Shown one piece after another: positions 7,802 to 17,374 of a DNA stretch of 64,000 nt. Source of the stretch: Microbacterium sp. p3-SID336 (GTDB lineage Bacteria > Actinomycetota > Actinomycetes > Actinomycetales > Microbacteriaceae); the NCBI RefSeq assembly GCF_025143365.1, contig NZ_JALXPE010000015.1, positions 3,418 to 67,417 of the forward strand, written 5' to 3'. A program made the position numbers and the translations under genes. Below the pieces are notes generated by a model that ran no database searches, had not been told where the DNA came from, and worked only from the letters and a program-made list of their open reading frames with translations. Positions within the stretch are counted from its first letter, which is position 1. Every line of letters begins with the position of its first letter.

Positions 7802-10072
7802 TCAGGCGAGCAGGCGGGTGTCGGCTCCGCGCGGCGCGTACAGCGATCGCGGCAGCAGGACCGCGCGCACCCGGGTCGGACCGTCCGCACTGCGCCGCAG
7901 ACTCGCGAGCACGAGGCCGAGCGGAGCGCTCAGGTCGACGGGCTCGGCGTGCCGGGCGGGGCGTGCATACGCGGAACGCTCGACCGCGTCCGTCAGCTCC
8001 CGCAGTGCCGCCGCATCCGCACCCCGATCGCGGGCGAGGCCGCTCGCGCGCGCTCGCGGGCTCTCCGCGTCCGACACCGGCAGGTGCAGGTCGAGCAGGG
8101 TGTCGCGCAGCTCGGACCACGCGGCGGCCGCATCACCGCGCCGAGCGCGCCGCATGCGCATCGCCCGCTCGACGAGCCGGATGAGTGCCGGAAGGAGCAG
8201 CACGACGATCGCACCGCCGACGACGAGTGCGACCGGGGTCGGGTCGAGGCTCCGCAGCTCTCCCGCGCTGGACGAGTCGCCGCCCGCGTCGCCGCGGTCG
8301 ACCTCGGGCCCTGACGTCTCCTCGGTCTGCGGTGCCGCACTCGGCGCGGGCCCGACGGGGCTTCCGGTCGTGCCGCCCTCGGACACCCCGGCGCGGAAGG
8401 CGGTCGGCACGCCCAGCGACGCCGTCGGCTCGAACGGCACCCAGCCGATCCCGGGGAACAGCACCTCCGGCCAGGAGTGCAGCTGGTCGCTCGTGACCGA
8501 GAAGATCGACTCGTCGCCGCGCTTCTCGTCGGTCAGGGATCCCGGCAGGTAGCCGACCACGATGCGGGTCTGCATCCCGAGGCTCTCCGCCATCAGCGCG
8601 AACGCGCCGGCGAAGTGCACGCAGTACCCCGAGCGCTCGTCCAGGAACTCGGCGACAGCCTCCGCTCCGGTCCCGTCGAAGCCCTCCTCGACCGGGGTCT
8701 CCAGCGAATACTCGAACTGCGCGCGGAACCAGTTCTGCAGTGTCACCAGCCGGTCGTAGTCGGTGTTCTCGCCGGCGGTGACCTCCGCGGCGAGCTCGGC
8801 GATGATGTCGGGGAGCTCCACCTCGTCGGTCTCCGGGTCCTGCACGGGCGGTGCCGCCTCGACCGCGCGGATCTGCTCGAGCGTCGGGACCACACGGGTG
8901 GAGGTGACGGTGTAGTCGTTGCCGGCCGCATCCGCCCGGCGAGAGTAGAGGGTGCGGTTCTCGGGGGCCACGCGCCAGGCCGCGCTGAGGCCCTGCACCT
9001 CGGTGGCGGGGTACGGCAGGGGCAGCCAGGAGCTCGACATCCGCAGCACCCGGATCGACGTGGTCGTCTCCTCGGTCACCACGCCCTCGCCCCACTCCGG
9101 CGCGCCGAACCCGTCGGCCTGGGACTGCAGATCGCCGCGGTCGGGCTGCCAGACGCGGCCGTCGAACCGCGACAGCGTGGTGAGCCGGAGGTACGGGGCG
9201 GTATCCTCCTCGGTGGCGAGCGTGAGCACCTCGACGGGATTGGGCTGCCGCAGATCGTCGCCGAGCCGGAGAGACGCATCCACCGTGACCCCGACGCCCG
9301 TGCCGGCGACGGTGGATGCGACCGGGAGCGCGGGCGTCAGCACGAGCGTCACGGCGAGCGCCGCCGCGCCCATCCCGACCGCGAGCCCGATCGAGGAGCG
9401 CCGCGGCGCCTCGGGGTGTCGCTGGGCCGTCGCACCGAGGACGAACAGCGCGTAGATGCCGAGGAGCACGAACCAGGCGACGTTCGGCTGGCCGCCCGTG
9501 ACGATCATCGGGATCGCGCCGATCGAGCCGGCGAGCAGGATCGTGAGCACCGCCGCGCGATGCGCGACCAGGTGATCGAGCAGGATCGCGACCACGGCGA
9601 AGCCGGCGCCGAGCACGGCGGTGAGCGCGGGGGAGGCGTCCAGCGGTGCGGAGCCGAACACGATCTGCTCCCACGCCGCGGCGCCGAGGCCTTGGAAGAC
9701 GGTCACCGTGGTCGCGGTGGGCGCGAGGCCGAGGATGGCGGTGTCGCCCGCGAGCATGAGCGTGAGAGTGGTCACGGTGATCGCGAGCTGGGCGAGCAGC
9801 ACGGCGAGCCCGCGGAGGGCGTCGCCACGATGCCGCAGCAGGTGACGCAGCAGCATCCCGACCCCGGCGACCGCGGCGACGAGCAGCACGACCGTGAACG
9901 ACCAGGGGCCCGGGGTGATCACCGAGGTGAACGGCCACAGTGCCACGAGTGCTCCGGCCGCCGCGATGGTCCCCGATGCGACGAGCCGCGGCGGCTCGAT
10001 GCCGTCGCGGTGCCAGAGCGGTGCGACGCTCGCGGGCGGAGTCGCGGCGCGTGGCCGCTCAGCGCGGAACAT
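7802..10072 (-). CDS. TgpA-like transmembrane transglutaminase-domain protein
   Basis: A 756-residue protein with an N-terminal block of six or seven membrane helices (residues 25-235), an extracytoplasmic transglutaminase-like domain and one more helix near residue 620. The catalytic Cys is in SGYCVHFAG near residue 482, the His in LHSWPEV near 532 and an acidic residue in WVPFEPT follows. The family occurs with MoxR ATPases and DUF58 proteins, as here, and is thought to work in the cell envelope; the substrate is unknown. It is the last gene of a three-gene minus-strand operon and overlaps the DUF58 gene by 14 bases. Confidence 0.88.
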   Translation of the reverse strand: MFRAERPRAATPPASVAPLWHRDGIEPPRLVASGTIAAAGALVALWPFTSVITPGPWSFTVVLLVAAVAGVGMLLRHLLRHRGDALRGLAVLLAQLAITVTTLTLMLAGDTAILGLAPTATTVTVFQGLGAAAWEQIVFGSAPLDASPALTAVLGAGFAVVAILLDHLVAHRAAVLTILLAGSIGAIPMIVTGGQPNVAWFVLLGIYALFVLGATAQRHPEAPRRSSIGLAVGMGAAALAVTLVLTPALPVASTVAGTGVGVTVDASLRLGDDLRQPNPVEVLTLATEEDTAPYLRLTTLSRFDGRVWQPDRGDLQSQADGFGAPEWGEGVVTEETTTSIRVLRMSSSWLPLPYPATEVQGLSAAWRVAPENRTLYSRRADAAGNDYTVTSTRVVPTLEQIRAVEAAPPVQDPETDEVELPDIIAELAAEVTAGENTDYDRLVTLQNWFRAQFEYSLETPVEEGFDGTGAEAVAEFLDERSGYCVHFAGAFALMAESLGMQTRIVVGYLPGSLTDEKRGDESIFSVTSDQLHSWPEVLFPGIGWVPFEPTASLGVPTAFRAGVSEGGTTGSPVGPAPSAAPQTEETSGPEVDRGDAGGDSSSAGELRSLDPTPVALVVGGAIVVLLLPALIRLVERAMRMRRARRGDAAAAWSELRDTLLDLHLPVSDAESPRARASGLARDRGADAAALRELTDAVERSAYARPARHAEPVDLSAPLGLVLASLRRSADGPTRVRAVLLPRSLYAPRGADTRLLA

Positions 10073-11249
10073 CGCTCGCTCCGATCCGCGCGGCCAGCGC
10101 GTCGTCCCAGGCCTCGGCGGCGTCGGAGCCGAGTGCGGTCACCGTCCAGCCGTGCGGGCGGGCGGCCTCCACGGCACCGGGAAGCGGCTCCGTGACGAAC
10201 AGCATCGGCGCCGCGGCGCCGGAAGGACGCAGGAGTGCCGCGTCCTCCTCGTCCAGCCGCCCGGTGATGTAGACGAGCGGACCGGGCGGGGTGCCGCCGA
10301 TGAGCGTCGCGAGGTCGCGGGCCTCGCCGCGCGGGGTGACCAGAGCCAGCGCGACCAGGAGTCCGTCGCGGTCGTCCTCGTGACCGCGGAGCGTGCCGAG
10401 CACCGCGCCGGTGCTGTCGAGCACGTCCACGCTGTAGCCCTCCGCCGCGAGGTGCAGGGCGACCGAGGCGCACAGCGATACGGCGGTCTCGAACGCCGGG
10501 TCGGCGTGGTCGCCCGGTGCCGCCCAGCGCGAGCCGCTGCGATCCAGGACCACCACGGCGTCAGGACTCGATTCCTCCTCCTCCTGCCGGACCATGAGCT
10601 CGCCGCGATGGGCGGTGGCCCGCCAGTGGATGCGGCGCATGCTGTCGCCGGGCGCGTAGCCGCGGGGCGAGAGGTTGTCGCTTCCCTGGCCCAGTCTGGT
10701 CGACGAGGTGTGCGCGGTACCGCCGGCCGCCCCGATCCGCACCGAGAGCGGCGCGAGCGCGAAGACCTCGGGAACCACGGTGATGGTGCGGGTGTCGCCG
10801 AAGGCCTGCTCGCGCTGCGCGAGGCCGAAGGGGTCGACCGTACGCAGCATCAGCGGCCCGAGCGCCCACACTCCGCGCCGCACGCCGGTGATCGAGTAAC
10901 TGAGCTGAGCGCTCTCTGCCGGGTACTCGCCACCGGAGTCGCCCGTGACGGCATCGGGGAGCACGTCGTGCCACAGGCCCCGGGGGACGCGGAGCGCCCG
11001 CAGCGCGAACCGGACCGTGACGCGGGAGGTCTCCGACACCGTGAGCAGGTCGGTGGAGATCTGTCGGCTGACCGTCCCGGACCGCCGGGGGAGTCGCACG
11101 GCGAGGGCGGCGATCACCGTGAGCGTCGCGAGGAACACGCCGAGGTACAGGAGGATGCGCGATCCGACGACGTTGGCGGCGATCAGACAGCCGAGGGCGG
11201 CGATGAGCGCACCGGTGCCGCGAAGCGTGAGGAGTCGGCGTCGGCGCAT
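10059..11249 (-). CDS. DUF58 domain protein
   Basis: A 396-residue protein with two N-terminal membrane helices (residues 10-55) and the DUF58 region, recognisable by the RGYAPGDSMRRIHWRATA segment near residue 200. The C-terminal part has a von Willebrand A-like fold in this family (VVVLDRSGS). DUF58 proteins partner with MoxR ATPases and transglutaminase-like proteins, possibly in assembling a secreted or envelope complex. It starts seven bases after the MoxR stop. Confidence 0.88.
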   Translation of the reverse strand: MRRRRLLTLRGTGALIAALGCLIAANVVGSRILLYLGVFLATLTVIAALAVRLPRRSGTVSRQISTDLLTVSETSRVTVRFALRALRVPRGLWHDVLPDAVTGDSGGEYPAESAQLSYSITGVRRGVWALGPLMLRTVDPFGLAQREQAFGDTRTITVVPEVFALAPLSVRIGAAGGTAHTSSTRLGQGSDNLSPRGYAPGDSMRRIHWRATAHRGELMVRQEEEESSPDAVVVLDRSGSRWAAPGDHADPAFETAVSLCASVALHLAAEGYSVDVLDSTGAVLGTLRGHEDDRDGLLVALALVTPRGEARDLATLIGGTPPGPLVYITGRLDEEDAALLRPSGAAAPMLFVTEPLPGAVEAARPHGWTVTALGSDAAEAWDDALAARIGASDVPR

Positions 11250-11256
11250 GGCGGCC

Positions 11257-12246
11257 TCAGGATCGTGTCGCGACGGGGACGCGCACGCGCTCGGCGATCT
11301 GGCGGAGTGCGGCTTCGACGGGCTGGGCGCCGGCCCGGTGGGCGCCGCGAGCGGGCAGCAGCCGGTGGGCCAGCACGGGGATGAGCAGGGCGGTGATGTC
11401 GTCGGGGATCACGAAGTCGCGTCCGTCGAGGGCCGCCCACACCTTGGCCGCCCTGACCAGCTGCAGGGTGGCGCGAGGGCTGGCCCCCAGGTGCAGGCTC
11501 GGGTCGGAGCGGGTGGCCTGAGCGAGCGCGACCGCGTACTCCTCCAGCGCCGGGGCCACGTGCACGGCGCGCGCCCACGCGATCAGCTGGGAGATCGACG
11601 CGGCGTCGGCGACCGGCGCGACGGTGGCGAGCGGATTCACCACATCGCGCTGACGCAGCATGAGCGCCTCCGCGGCCGGGTCCGGGTATCCCATCGAGAT
11701 GCGCATCATGAACCGGTCGCGCTGGGCCTCGGGCAGTGCGTACGTGCCCTCCATTTCCAGCGGGTTCTGGGTCGCGACGACGAGGAACGGGTCGGGCAGG
11801 CGGTGCGTGGAACCGTCGACCGTGACCTGCCCCTCCTCCATGGCCTCGAGCAGCGCGGACTGGGTCTTGGGGGAGGAGCGGTTGATCTCGTCGGCGATGA
11901 CGATGTGCGCGAACACCGCCCCGCGCTTGAACTCGAACTCCCGGTCGACAGGGTTGTAGACGGAGACGCCGGTGACGTCACCGGGCAGCAGGTCGGGAGT
12001 GAACTGGATGCGGCGCACCGTGGCGTCGACGCTGGCGGCGAGAGCCCGCGCGAGCATGGTCTTGCCCACGCCCGGCACGTCCTCGATGAGCAGGTGGCCT
12101 TCCGCGAGGAGGCAGACGAGCGCGCTGCGCACGGCGTCGGGCTTGCCGTCGATGACCTGGCTGATCGAACCGAGGATCGCTGCGGTCTGCGCCGCGAAGC
12201 CCTCGGCATCGATCGTGACCGGGGGCAGGGGGGCGTTCTCTGGCAT
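11257..12246 (-). CDS. MoxR-family AAA+ ATPase
   Basis: A 329-residue cytoplasmic AAA+ ATPase. Walker A is EDVPGVGKT near residue 57, Walker B VIADEINRS near 125, and sensor/arginine-finger elements follow (ATQNPLEMEG, PEAQRDRFMM). MoxR proteins act as chaperones for maturation of partner complexes; here the partners are probably the two downstream gene products. ATG at 12246 has GAGAGGGAT upstream. A possible -10 box, TACGAT, lies at 12287-12292 on the minus strand. Confidence 0.92.
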   Translation of the reverse strand: MPENAPLPPVTIDAEGFAAQTAAILGSISQVIDGKPDAVRSALVCLLAEGHLLIEDVPGVGKTMLARALAASVDATVRRIQFTPDLLPGDVTGVSVYNPVDREFEFKRGAVFAHIVIADEINRSSPKTQSALLEAMEEGQVTVDGSTHRLPDPFLVVATQNPLEMEGTYALPEAQRDRFMMRISMGYPDPAAEALMLRQRDVVNPLATVAPVADAASISQLIAWARAVHVAPALEEYAVALAQATRSDPSLHLGASPRATLQLVRAAKVWAALDGRDFVIPDDITALLIPVLAHRLLPARGAHRAGAQPVEAALRQIAERVRVPVATRS

Positions 12247-12364
12247 GCGATCCCTCTCATGTCGGCGCAACGATGCGCGTGAATCGATCGTACGCTTCGG
12301 CGGGCGTGCGGGACCATGCCCGGGTGGGTTCGCCGCCTTCCGTCGGGTCGGGTAGAGTGGACGA

Positions 12365-12456
12365 CGGCTCTCCGCGTGGCGGCATCCAGGCCAATTCCCC
12401 CAGGGCGGAAACGCAGCAAGGGTAACCGGGCTCTGCTGGGTGCGCGGAGGGTCTTT
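12365..12456 (+). ncRNA. ffs: Signal recognition particle RNA, small bacterial type
   Basis: The conserved apical domain is present: GGGCGGAAACGCAGCAAG followed by GGTAACCGGGC, matching the GGAA-loop and asymmetric bulge bound by Ffh. The outer stem pairs GGCTCTCCGCG near 12366 with CGCGGAGGGTC near 12443. The RNA is about 90 nucleotides. A TAGAGT -10 box at 12353-12358 fits a start near 12365, and a T-rich run (TCTTTTCTTTT) after the stem fits termination. Confidence 0.92.
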
Positions 12457-12564
12457 TCTTTTCCCTCGACCGCAGCGCGATCTCTTCTCCCGCGGCCGCA
12501 TCATCGCGATCGCGGAGTCGCAGGAACTCAGGAAGACGTCGGACCCGCCTGCGACAATCGAGCC

Positions 12565-13173
12565 GTGACCCTCCCCCCGACTCCGGCACCACGGCACCCG
12601 CTCGGCCGATTCGCGTCCCCCGTGCTGCTGCTGGCGCTGATGTGGGCCGTGCAGTTCGCCGATGCCGTGCTTCCGGGCTCGTTCAGCGGCTTCGGCATCC
12701 GCTCCTGGGATCCGGCGGGGCTCGGCGGAATCGTGTTCGCACCCCTGCTGCACGCAAGCTGGACCCATCTGATCGCGAACTCGGTGCCGTTCCTCGTGCT
12801 GGGGTGTCTGGTGGCCGTGGAAGGGGCACGCCGGTTCTGGGCGGTCACGGCGATCGTCGCCGTCGTCGGCGGCCTCGGCACCTGGCTGGTGAACGCACCG
12901 GGGACCCTGACCGTCGGGGCTTCCGGGCTCGTGTTCGGCTACTTCGGCTACATCGTCCTGCGGGTGTTCACGCCGGGGCGCGTCGCCCATCGCATCCTCT
13001 ATGCGGTGATCGCGGTCATCGTGATCGTCCTCTACGGCGGAACCATGCTCGCGGGGGTGTTCGGGGCCGCCGCCGGCGTGTCGTGGCAGGGGCATCTGTT
13101 CGGGGCGATCGGCGGCGGCGTCGCGGCGCTCGCCGCACGCCCCCGTGCACGCGGAGGAGCCGCACAGCCATGA
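12565..13173 (+). CDS. Rhomboid-family intramembrane serine protease
   Basis: A 202-residue protein with about six membrane helices. The catalytic Ser sits in GASGLVFGY and the His in WQGHLFGAIGG, with HLIANS earlier as the oxyanion segment: the rhomboid pattern. It cleaves membrane proteins within or near their transmembrane segment; the substrate is unknown. GTG at 12565 is six bases after a GACAAT -10-like box, so it may be leaderless. The stop overlaps the next start (ATGA), which links it to a small exported protein. Confidence 0.88.
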   Translation: MTLPPTPAPRHPLGRFASPVLLLALMWAVQFADAVLPGSFSGFGIRSWDPAGLGGIVFAPLLHASWTHLIANSVPFLVLGCLVAVEGARRFWAVTAIVAVVGGLGTWLVNAPGTLTVGASGLVFGYFGYIVLRVFTPGRVAHRILYAVIAVIVIVLYGGTMLAGVFGAAAGVSWQGHLFGAIGGGVAALAARPRARGGAAQP

Positions 13174-13862
13174 CCACGCGACGAGCCGCGCCCCGCGCAC
13201 GGTCGGCGGGGTCACGCACTCCTGCGGCCGCCCGCGCCGCGGCGGCGCGCCGTCGTGCCGCCACCCGTCGGCGCAACGCTCGACGTGCCCGCGCGAAGCT
13301 GCTCCTTCGCCGCCTGGCCGTCTCCGCCGGGGTGGTGGCGGTGGTCACCGGGCTGTTCGTGCTGATCCCGTTGGGCCTCGCCAGGGACCCGGCTCCCATC
13401 TGCATCGACCGCCCGTCCACATTCCCCGAGGCGGGCATCGAGGGCTGGCGGGGCGAGCAGCTGGAGAACGCCGCGACGATCATCCGCACCGCGTCGACGC
13501 TCGGGTTCGGCCGGGACGGGCAGATCCTCGGGGTGATGACGGCGATGGGCGAGAGCAGCCTCCGTGCGATCGACTACGGCGACTGGGAGACGAGCGGCTG
13601 GACCAACCCCGACGGCACTCGCACCACGAGCATCGGGCTGTTCCAGCAGCAGGACTGGTGGGGCAGCGTCGAGCAGCGGATGGATCCGGCGACCTCTGCC
13701 GCGCTGTTCTTCGAGCGGCTCGGGCGGCTGCCGTCGTGGCAGACGATGCCGCCGTCGCACGCCATCCACCGCGTGCAGATCAACACCGACCGGGACTACT
13801 ACGCCCGCTACGAGGACGACGCGACGGCGGTCGTCGACGCCCTGTCCGCCCCCTGCGAGTGA
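13170..13862 (+). CDS. Exported lysozyme-like hypothetical protein
   Basis: A 230-residue protein. Residues 1-48 are extremely rich in Arg and Ala, then one membrane helix (residues 50-68) suggests a type II membrane protein or uncleaved signal. The outside part contains ILGVMTAMGESSL followed by SIGLFQQQDWWG, which resembles the catalytic Glu region and Gln-rich strand of lytic transglycosylase or lysozyme-like domains. The role is probably peptidoglycan turnover, but this is inferred from weak similarity. It is co-translated with the rhomboid gene. Confidence 0.6.
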   Translation: MTTRRAAPRARSAGSRTPAAARAAAARRRAATRRRNARRARAKLLLRRLAVSAGVVAVVTGLFVLIPLGLARDPAPICIDRPSTFPEAGIEGWRGEQLENAATIIRTASTLGFGRDGQILGVMTAMGESSLRAIDYGDWETSGWTNPDGTRTTSIGLFQQQDWWGSVEQRMDPATSAALFFERLGRLPSWQTMPPSHAIHRVQINTDRDYYARYEDDATAVVDALSAPCE

Positions 13863-13923
13863 CGGGACCTTTGTCACGGGGCGGTCCGGGTGCGTCCGGG
13901 GATCCCCCGCCTAAGCTGGTGCC

Positions 13924-16059
13924 GTGGCGCGGAGCATCTACATCACCTCGGCCGAAGGCCATACCGGCAAGTCGACGATCGCCCTCGGGGCGCTCGACGC
14001 ACTGATGCGCGTGTCGCCGCGGGTGGGCGTATTCCGTCCGATCGCGCGCTCGGTCGCGGAGCGGGACGAGATCCTGGAGCTGCTGCTCGCGCACGACGGC
14101 GTGCAGCTCGACTACGAGGACTGCATCGGCGTGACGTACGACGACGTGCGCGCCGACCCCGAGGGGGCGCTCGCGACGATCGTCGCCCGGTTCAAGGCCG
14201 TCGAGGCGCAGTGCGACGCCGTGGTGATCGTCGGCAGCGACTACACGGATGTGGCGAGCCCCGCGGAGCTCGGCTTCAACGCGCGCATCGCCGCCAACCT
14301 CGCGGCCCCGGTGCTGCTCGTGCTCAGCGGCCGCGACCAGCAGCGGCAGGCCGAGCAGCTCGGCACGACCACCGCACGCGTGCCCGCCGCCATCGGGCAG
14401 ATCGCCGCGCTCGCCCTGTCCGAGCTCGCCGCCGAGCGCGCCGAACTCTTCGCGGTCGCCGTGAACAGGGCCGATCCCGGAGCGCTGGAGGCCGTGGTCG
14501 CCGCCGTCCACGACGTGCTGCCGGATGCGCGCACCCCCGTGTGGGCGCTGCCGGAGGATCGCGCGCTCGTGGCGCCGTCCATCCGCGGGATCCTCTCCGC
14601 CGTCGACGGCACGCTGCTGGCGGGCGACGAGGAGCGCCTCACGGCGGTGGCCCTGTCGATTGTGGTCGCCGGCATGTCGATGGTGAACGTGCTCCCGCGC
14701 ATCACCGAGGAGGCGGTCGTGGTCATCCCCGCCGACCGCACCGAGGTGCTGCTGGCCGCGCTGCTCGCGGACTCCTCCGGCACGTTCCCGCGCATCGCCG
14801 GCATCATCCTCAACGGGCCCTTCCCGCTGCCCGCCCCGATCCTGCAGCTGCTCGACGGTTTCGCGTCCTCGGTGCCGATCATCACGACCGACCTGGGCAC
14901 CTACGACACCGCGGTGCGCGTGATGGGCACCCGAGGGCGCATCTCCGCGGACGCCCGGGGACGCTACGACCGCGCCCTCGCGCTGTTCCAGGCCCACGTG
15001 GACGTCGCCGAGCTGACCGAGCAGCTGGGCCTCGCCGAGTCGCACGTGGTCACCCCGCTGATGTTCCAGTACGGACTGATGGAGCGCGCCCGCGCTGACC
15101 GCCGCCGCATCGTGCTCCCCGAGGGCGACGACGACCGGATCCTCCGCGCCGCGGCGACGCTGCTCGCCCGCGAGGTGGCCGACCTGACGATCCTGGGCGA
15201 GGAGACGGCCGTGCGGGCCAGGGCGACCGAGCTCGGGGTGGACATCTCCGCCGCGCAGGTGCTCAGTCCGACGGATCCGGAGCTCGTGGAGCGCTTCGCC
15301 GAGGAGTACGCCCGGCTGCGTGCCCACAAGGGCATCACGCGCGAGCGGGCCGCCGACACGGTCACCGACGTGTCCTACTTCGGCACGATGATGGTGCACC
15401 TGGGTCTCGCTGACGGCATGGTCTCCGGCGCCGCCCACACCACGGCGCACACGATCCGACCGTCGTTCGAGATCATCAAGACCAAGCCGGGCGTGAACGT
15501 CGTCTCCAGCGTCTTCCTCATGGCGCTCGCCGACCGTGTGCTGGTGTACGGCGACTGCGCGGTCATCCCGGACCCGACGGCGGAGCAGCTCGCCGACATC
15601 GCGATCTCCTCCGCGATGACCGCGCGTCAGTTCGGCATCGAGCCGCGCGTCGCGATGCTGTCATACTCCACGGGCGAGTCCGGGACGGGGGCCGATGTCG
15701 ACAAGGTCCGCCAGGCGACCGCCCTCGTCCGCGAGCGCGCGCCCGAGCTGCTCGTCGAGGGCCCCATCCAGTACGACGCCGCCGCCGACGCGGCTGTCGC
15801 CAAGGCCAAGCTGCCCGACTCGGCAGTAGCCGGACGGGCGACGGTGTTCGTGTTCCCCGACCTCAACACGGGCAACAACACCTACAAGGCCGTGCAGCGC
15901 TCCGCGGGCGCGGTGGCGATCGGCCCCGTCCTCCAGGGCCTCAACAAGCCGATCAACGACCTGTCCCGCGGCGCGCTCGTGGACGACATCGTGAACACGG
16001 TCGCCATCACGGCCATCCAGGCGCAGGGCGCCGCGCGAGCGGAGGGGGAGCCCGCATGA
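13924..16059 (+). CDS. pta: Phosphate acetyltransferase, long form
   Basis: A 711-residue enzyme that interconverts acetyl-CoA and acetyl phosphate. The N-terminal 350 residues hold a P-loop-like region (SAEGHTGKSTIALG) and the DRTGG-type regulatory domain. The C-terminal 320 residues are the catalytic PTA domain (LPEGDDDR, SGAAHTTAHTIRP, SYSTGESGTGADVDKVR). Length and domain order match long actinobacterial and E. coli Pta. TAAGCT six bases before GTG 13924 indicates a leaderless start. The stop overlaps ackA by four bases. Confidence 0.96.
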   Translation: MARSIYITSAEGHTGKSTIALGALDALMRVSPRVGVFRPIARSVAERDEILELLLAHDGVQLDYEDCIGVTYDDVRADPEGALATIVARFKAVEAQCDAVVIVGSDYTDVASPAELGFNARIAANLAAPVLLVLSGRDQQRQAEQLGTTTARVPAAIGQIAALALSELAAERAELFAVAVNRADPGALEAVVAAVHDVLPDARTPVWALPEDRALVAPSIRGILSAVDGTLLAGDEERLTAVALSIVVAGMSMVNVLPRITEEAVVVIPADRTEVLLAALLADSSGTFPRIAGIILNGPFPLPAPILQLLDGFASSVPIITTDLGTYDTAVRVMGTRGRISADARGRYDRALALFQAHVDVAELTEQLGLAESHVVTPLMFQYGLMERARADRRRIVLPEGDDDRILRAAATLLAREVADLTILGEETAVRARATELGVDISAAQVLSPTDPELVERFAEEYARLRAHKGITRERAADTVTDVSYFGTMMVHLGLADGMVSGAAHTTAHTIRPSFEIIKTKPGVNVVSSVFLMALADRVLVYGDCAVIPDPTAEQLADIAISSAMTARQFGIEPRVAMLSYSTGESGTGADVDKVRQATALVRERAPELLVEGPIQYDAAADAAVAKAKLPDSAVAGRATVFVFPDLNTGNNTYKAVQRSAGAVAIGPVLQGLNKPINDLSRGALVDDIVNTVAITAIQAQGAARAEGEPA

Positions 16060-17276
16060 GCGCCATCCTCGTCATCAACAGCGGCTCGTCCTCGCTGAAG
16101 TACAGCCTCATCGATGTGGCGCACGGGCACGAGCTCGCGAGCGGACTGATCGAGCGCATCGGCCAGGCCGCAAGCCCCGTCTCCCATACGGTGCGCCCCG
16201 CGCCGAGCGCCGAGGCCGCCCCGACCATGCTCGACGCCACGTACCGCGCCGAGCAGCCGATCGCGGATCATGCCGCGGCCTTCGCGGTGATGCGGGAGCA
16301 GTTCGCGGCGCACGGTCCCTCCCTCGACGACACCCCTCCCGTCGCCGTGGGGCACCGGGTCGTGCACGGCGGCGCCCGGTTCTACGCGCCGACTCTGGTG
16401 GATGCGGATGTGGAGCGCCAGATCGACGAGCTCGCGGTGCTGGCGCCGCTGCACAACCCTGCGAACCTGGCGGGGATCCGCGCCGCGCGGGCGGTGTTCG
16501 ACTCCGTGCCCCATGTCGCGGTCTTCGACACGGCCTTCCATCAGACGCTGCCTCCCGCGGCCTACACCTACGCGATCGACGCGGAGCTCGCCGCCGCGCA
16601 CCGGGTCCGGCGGTACGGCTTCCACGGCACCAGCCACCAGTACGTGAGCGAGGCCGCCGCCCGCTTCCTCGGCCGCGAGCTGTCCGCGCTGCGTCAGCTC
16701 GTGTTCCACTTGGGCAACGGCGCCTCGGTCACGGCGATCGACGGCGGGCGCTCCGTCGAGACGTCGATGGGCCTCACGCCGCTGGAGGGGCTGGTGATGG
16801 GCACGCGCTCCGGCGACCTCGATCCGGCCACGCTCGTGCACCTGTCCCGGCGGGCCGGGCTCTCCATTGACGACCTCGATCGGCTGTTGAACACACGCAG
16901 CGGACTGGCCGGTCTCGCCGGCCGCAGCGACATGCGCGACATCCTCGCCGGCCGTGCCGAGGGCGATGACGCCGCCACCCTCGCGTTCGACGTGTACGTG
17001 CACCGTCTCCGCGCCTACGCCGGCGCGTACATCGCCCAGCTCGGCGGTGTGGACGTGATCTCGTTCACGGCCGGTGTGGGGGAGAACGCCGCCCCCGTGC
17101 GGGCTGCGGCGATGGCGACGCTCGGCTTCGCCGGCATCGAGATCGATCCGGTGCGGAACGAGGCGAGGGAGCGCGGCATCCGCGTCATCTCCGCCGCGAG
17201 CTCGCGGGTCACCGTGCTGGTGGTCCCGACGGACGAGGAGCTGCAGATCGCCAGGCAGACCGCCGAGCTGCTCTGA
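16056..17276 (+). CDS. ackA: Acetate kinase
   Basis: A 406-residue enzyme converting acetyl phosphate and ADP to acetate and ATP. Diagnostic segments are LVINSGSSSLKYSL at the N-terminus, HRVVHGG near residue 92, FHGTSHQYVS near 190 and TAGVGENA near 340. It is translationally coupled to pta, so the pair forms the usual reversible overflow or acetate-uptake pathway; acs at 41963-43930 supplies the high-affinity route. Confidence 0.96.
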   Translation: MSAILVINSGSSSLKYSLIDVAHGHELASGLIERIGQAASPVSHTVRPAPSAEAAPTMLDATYRAEQPIADHAAAFAVMREQFAAHGPSLDDTPPVAVGHRVVHGGARFYAPTLVDADVERQIDELAVLAPLHNPANLAGIRAARAVFDSVPHVAVFDTAFHQTLPPAAYTYAIDAELAAAHRVRRYGFHGTSHQYVSEAAARFLGRELSALRQLVFHLGNGASVTAIDGGRSVETSMGLTPLEGLVMGTRSGDLDPATLVHLSRRAGLSIDDLDRLLNTRSGLAGLAGRSDMRDILAGRAEGDDAATLAFDVYVHRLRAYAGAYIAQLGGVDVISFTAGVGENAAPVRAAAMATLGFAGIEIDPVRNEARERGIRVISAASSRVTVLVVPTDEELQIARQTAELL

Positions 17277-17374
17277 TCCGCCCCGCGGGGTTACCCCTCG
17301 CGTGCCGCCCGCATTACGCTTGCACAGTGGCACGGAGAGGTGCCGACCGTCATCGCCCTTCTCCTGGAGGCTCT

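Noticed and set aside
8477..10195. 572-codon plus-strand frame opposite the transglutaminase gene
   Set aside because: Arg/Gly/Asp-rich shadow; the minus-strand protein has clear catalytic motifs.
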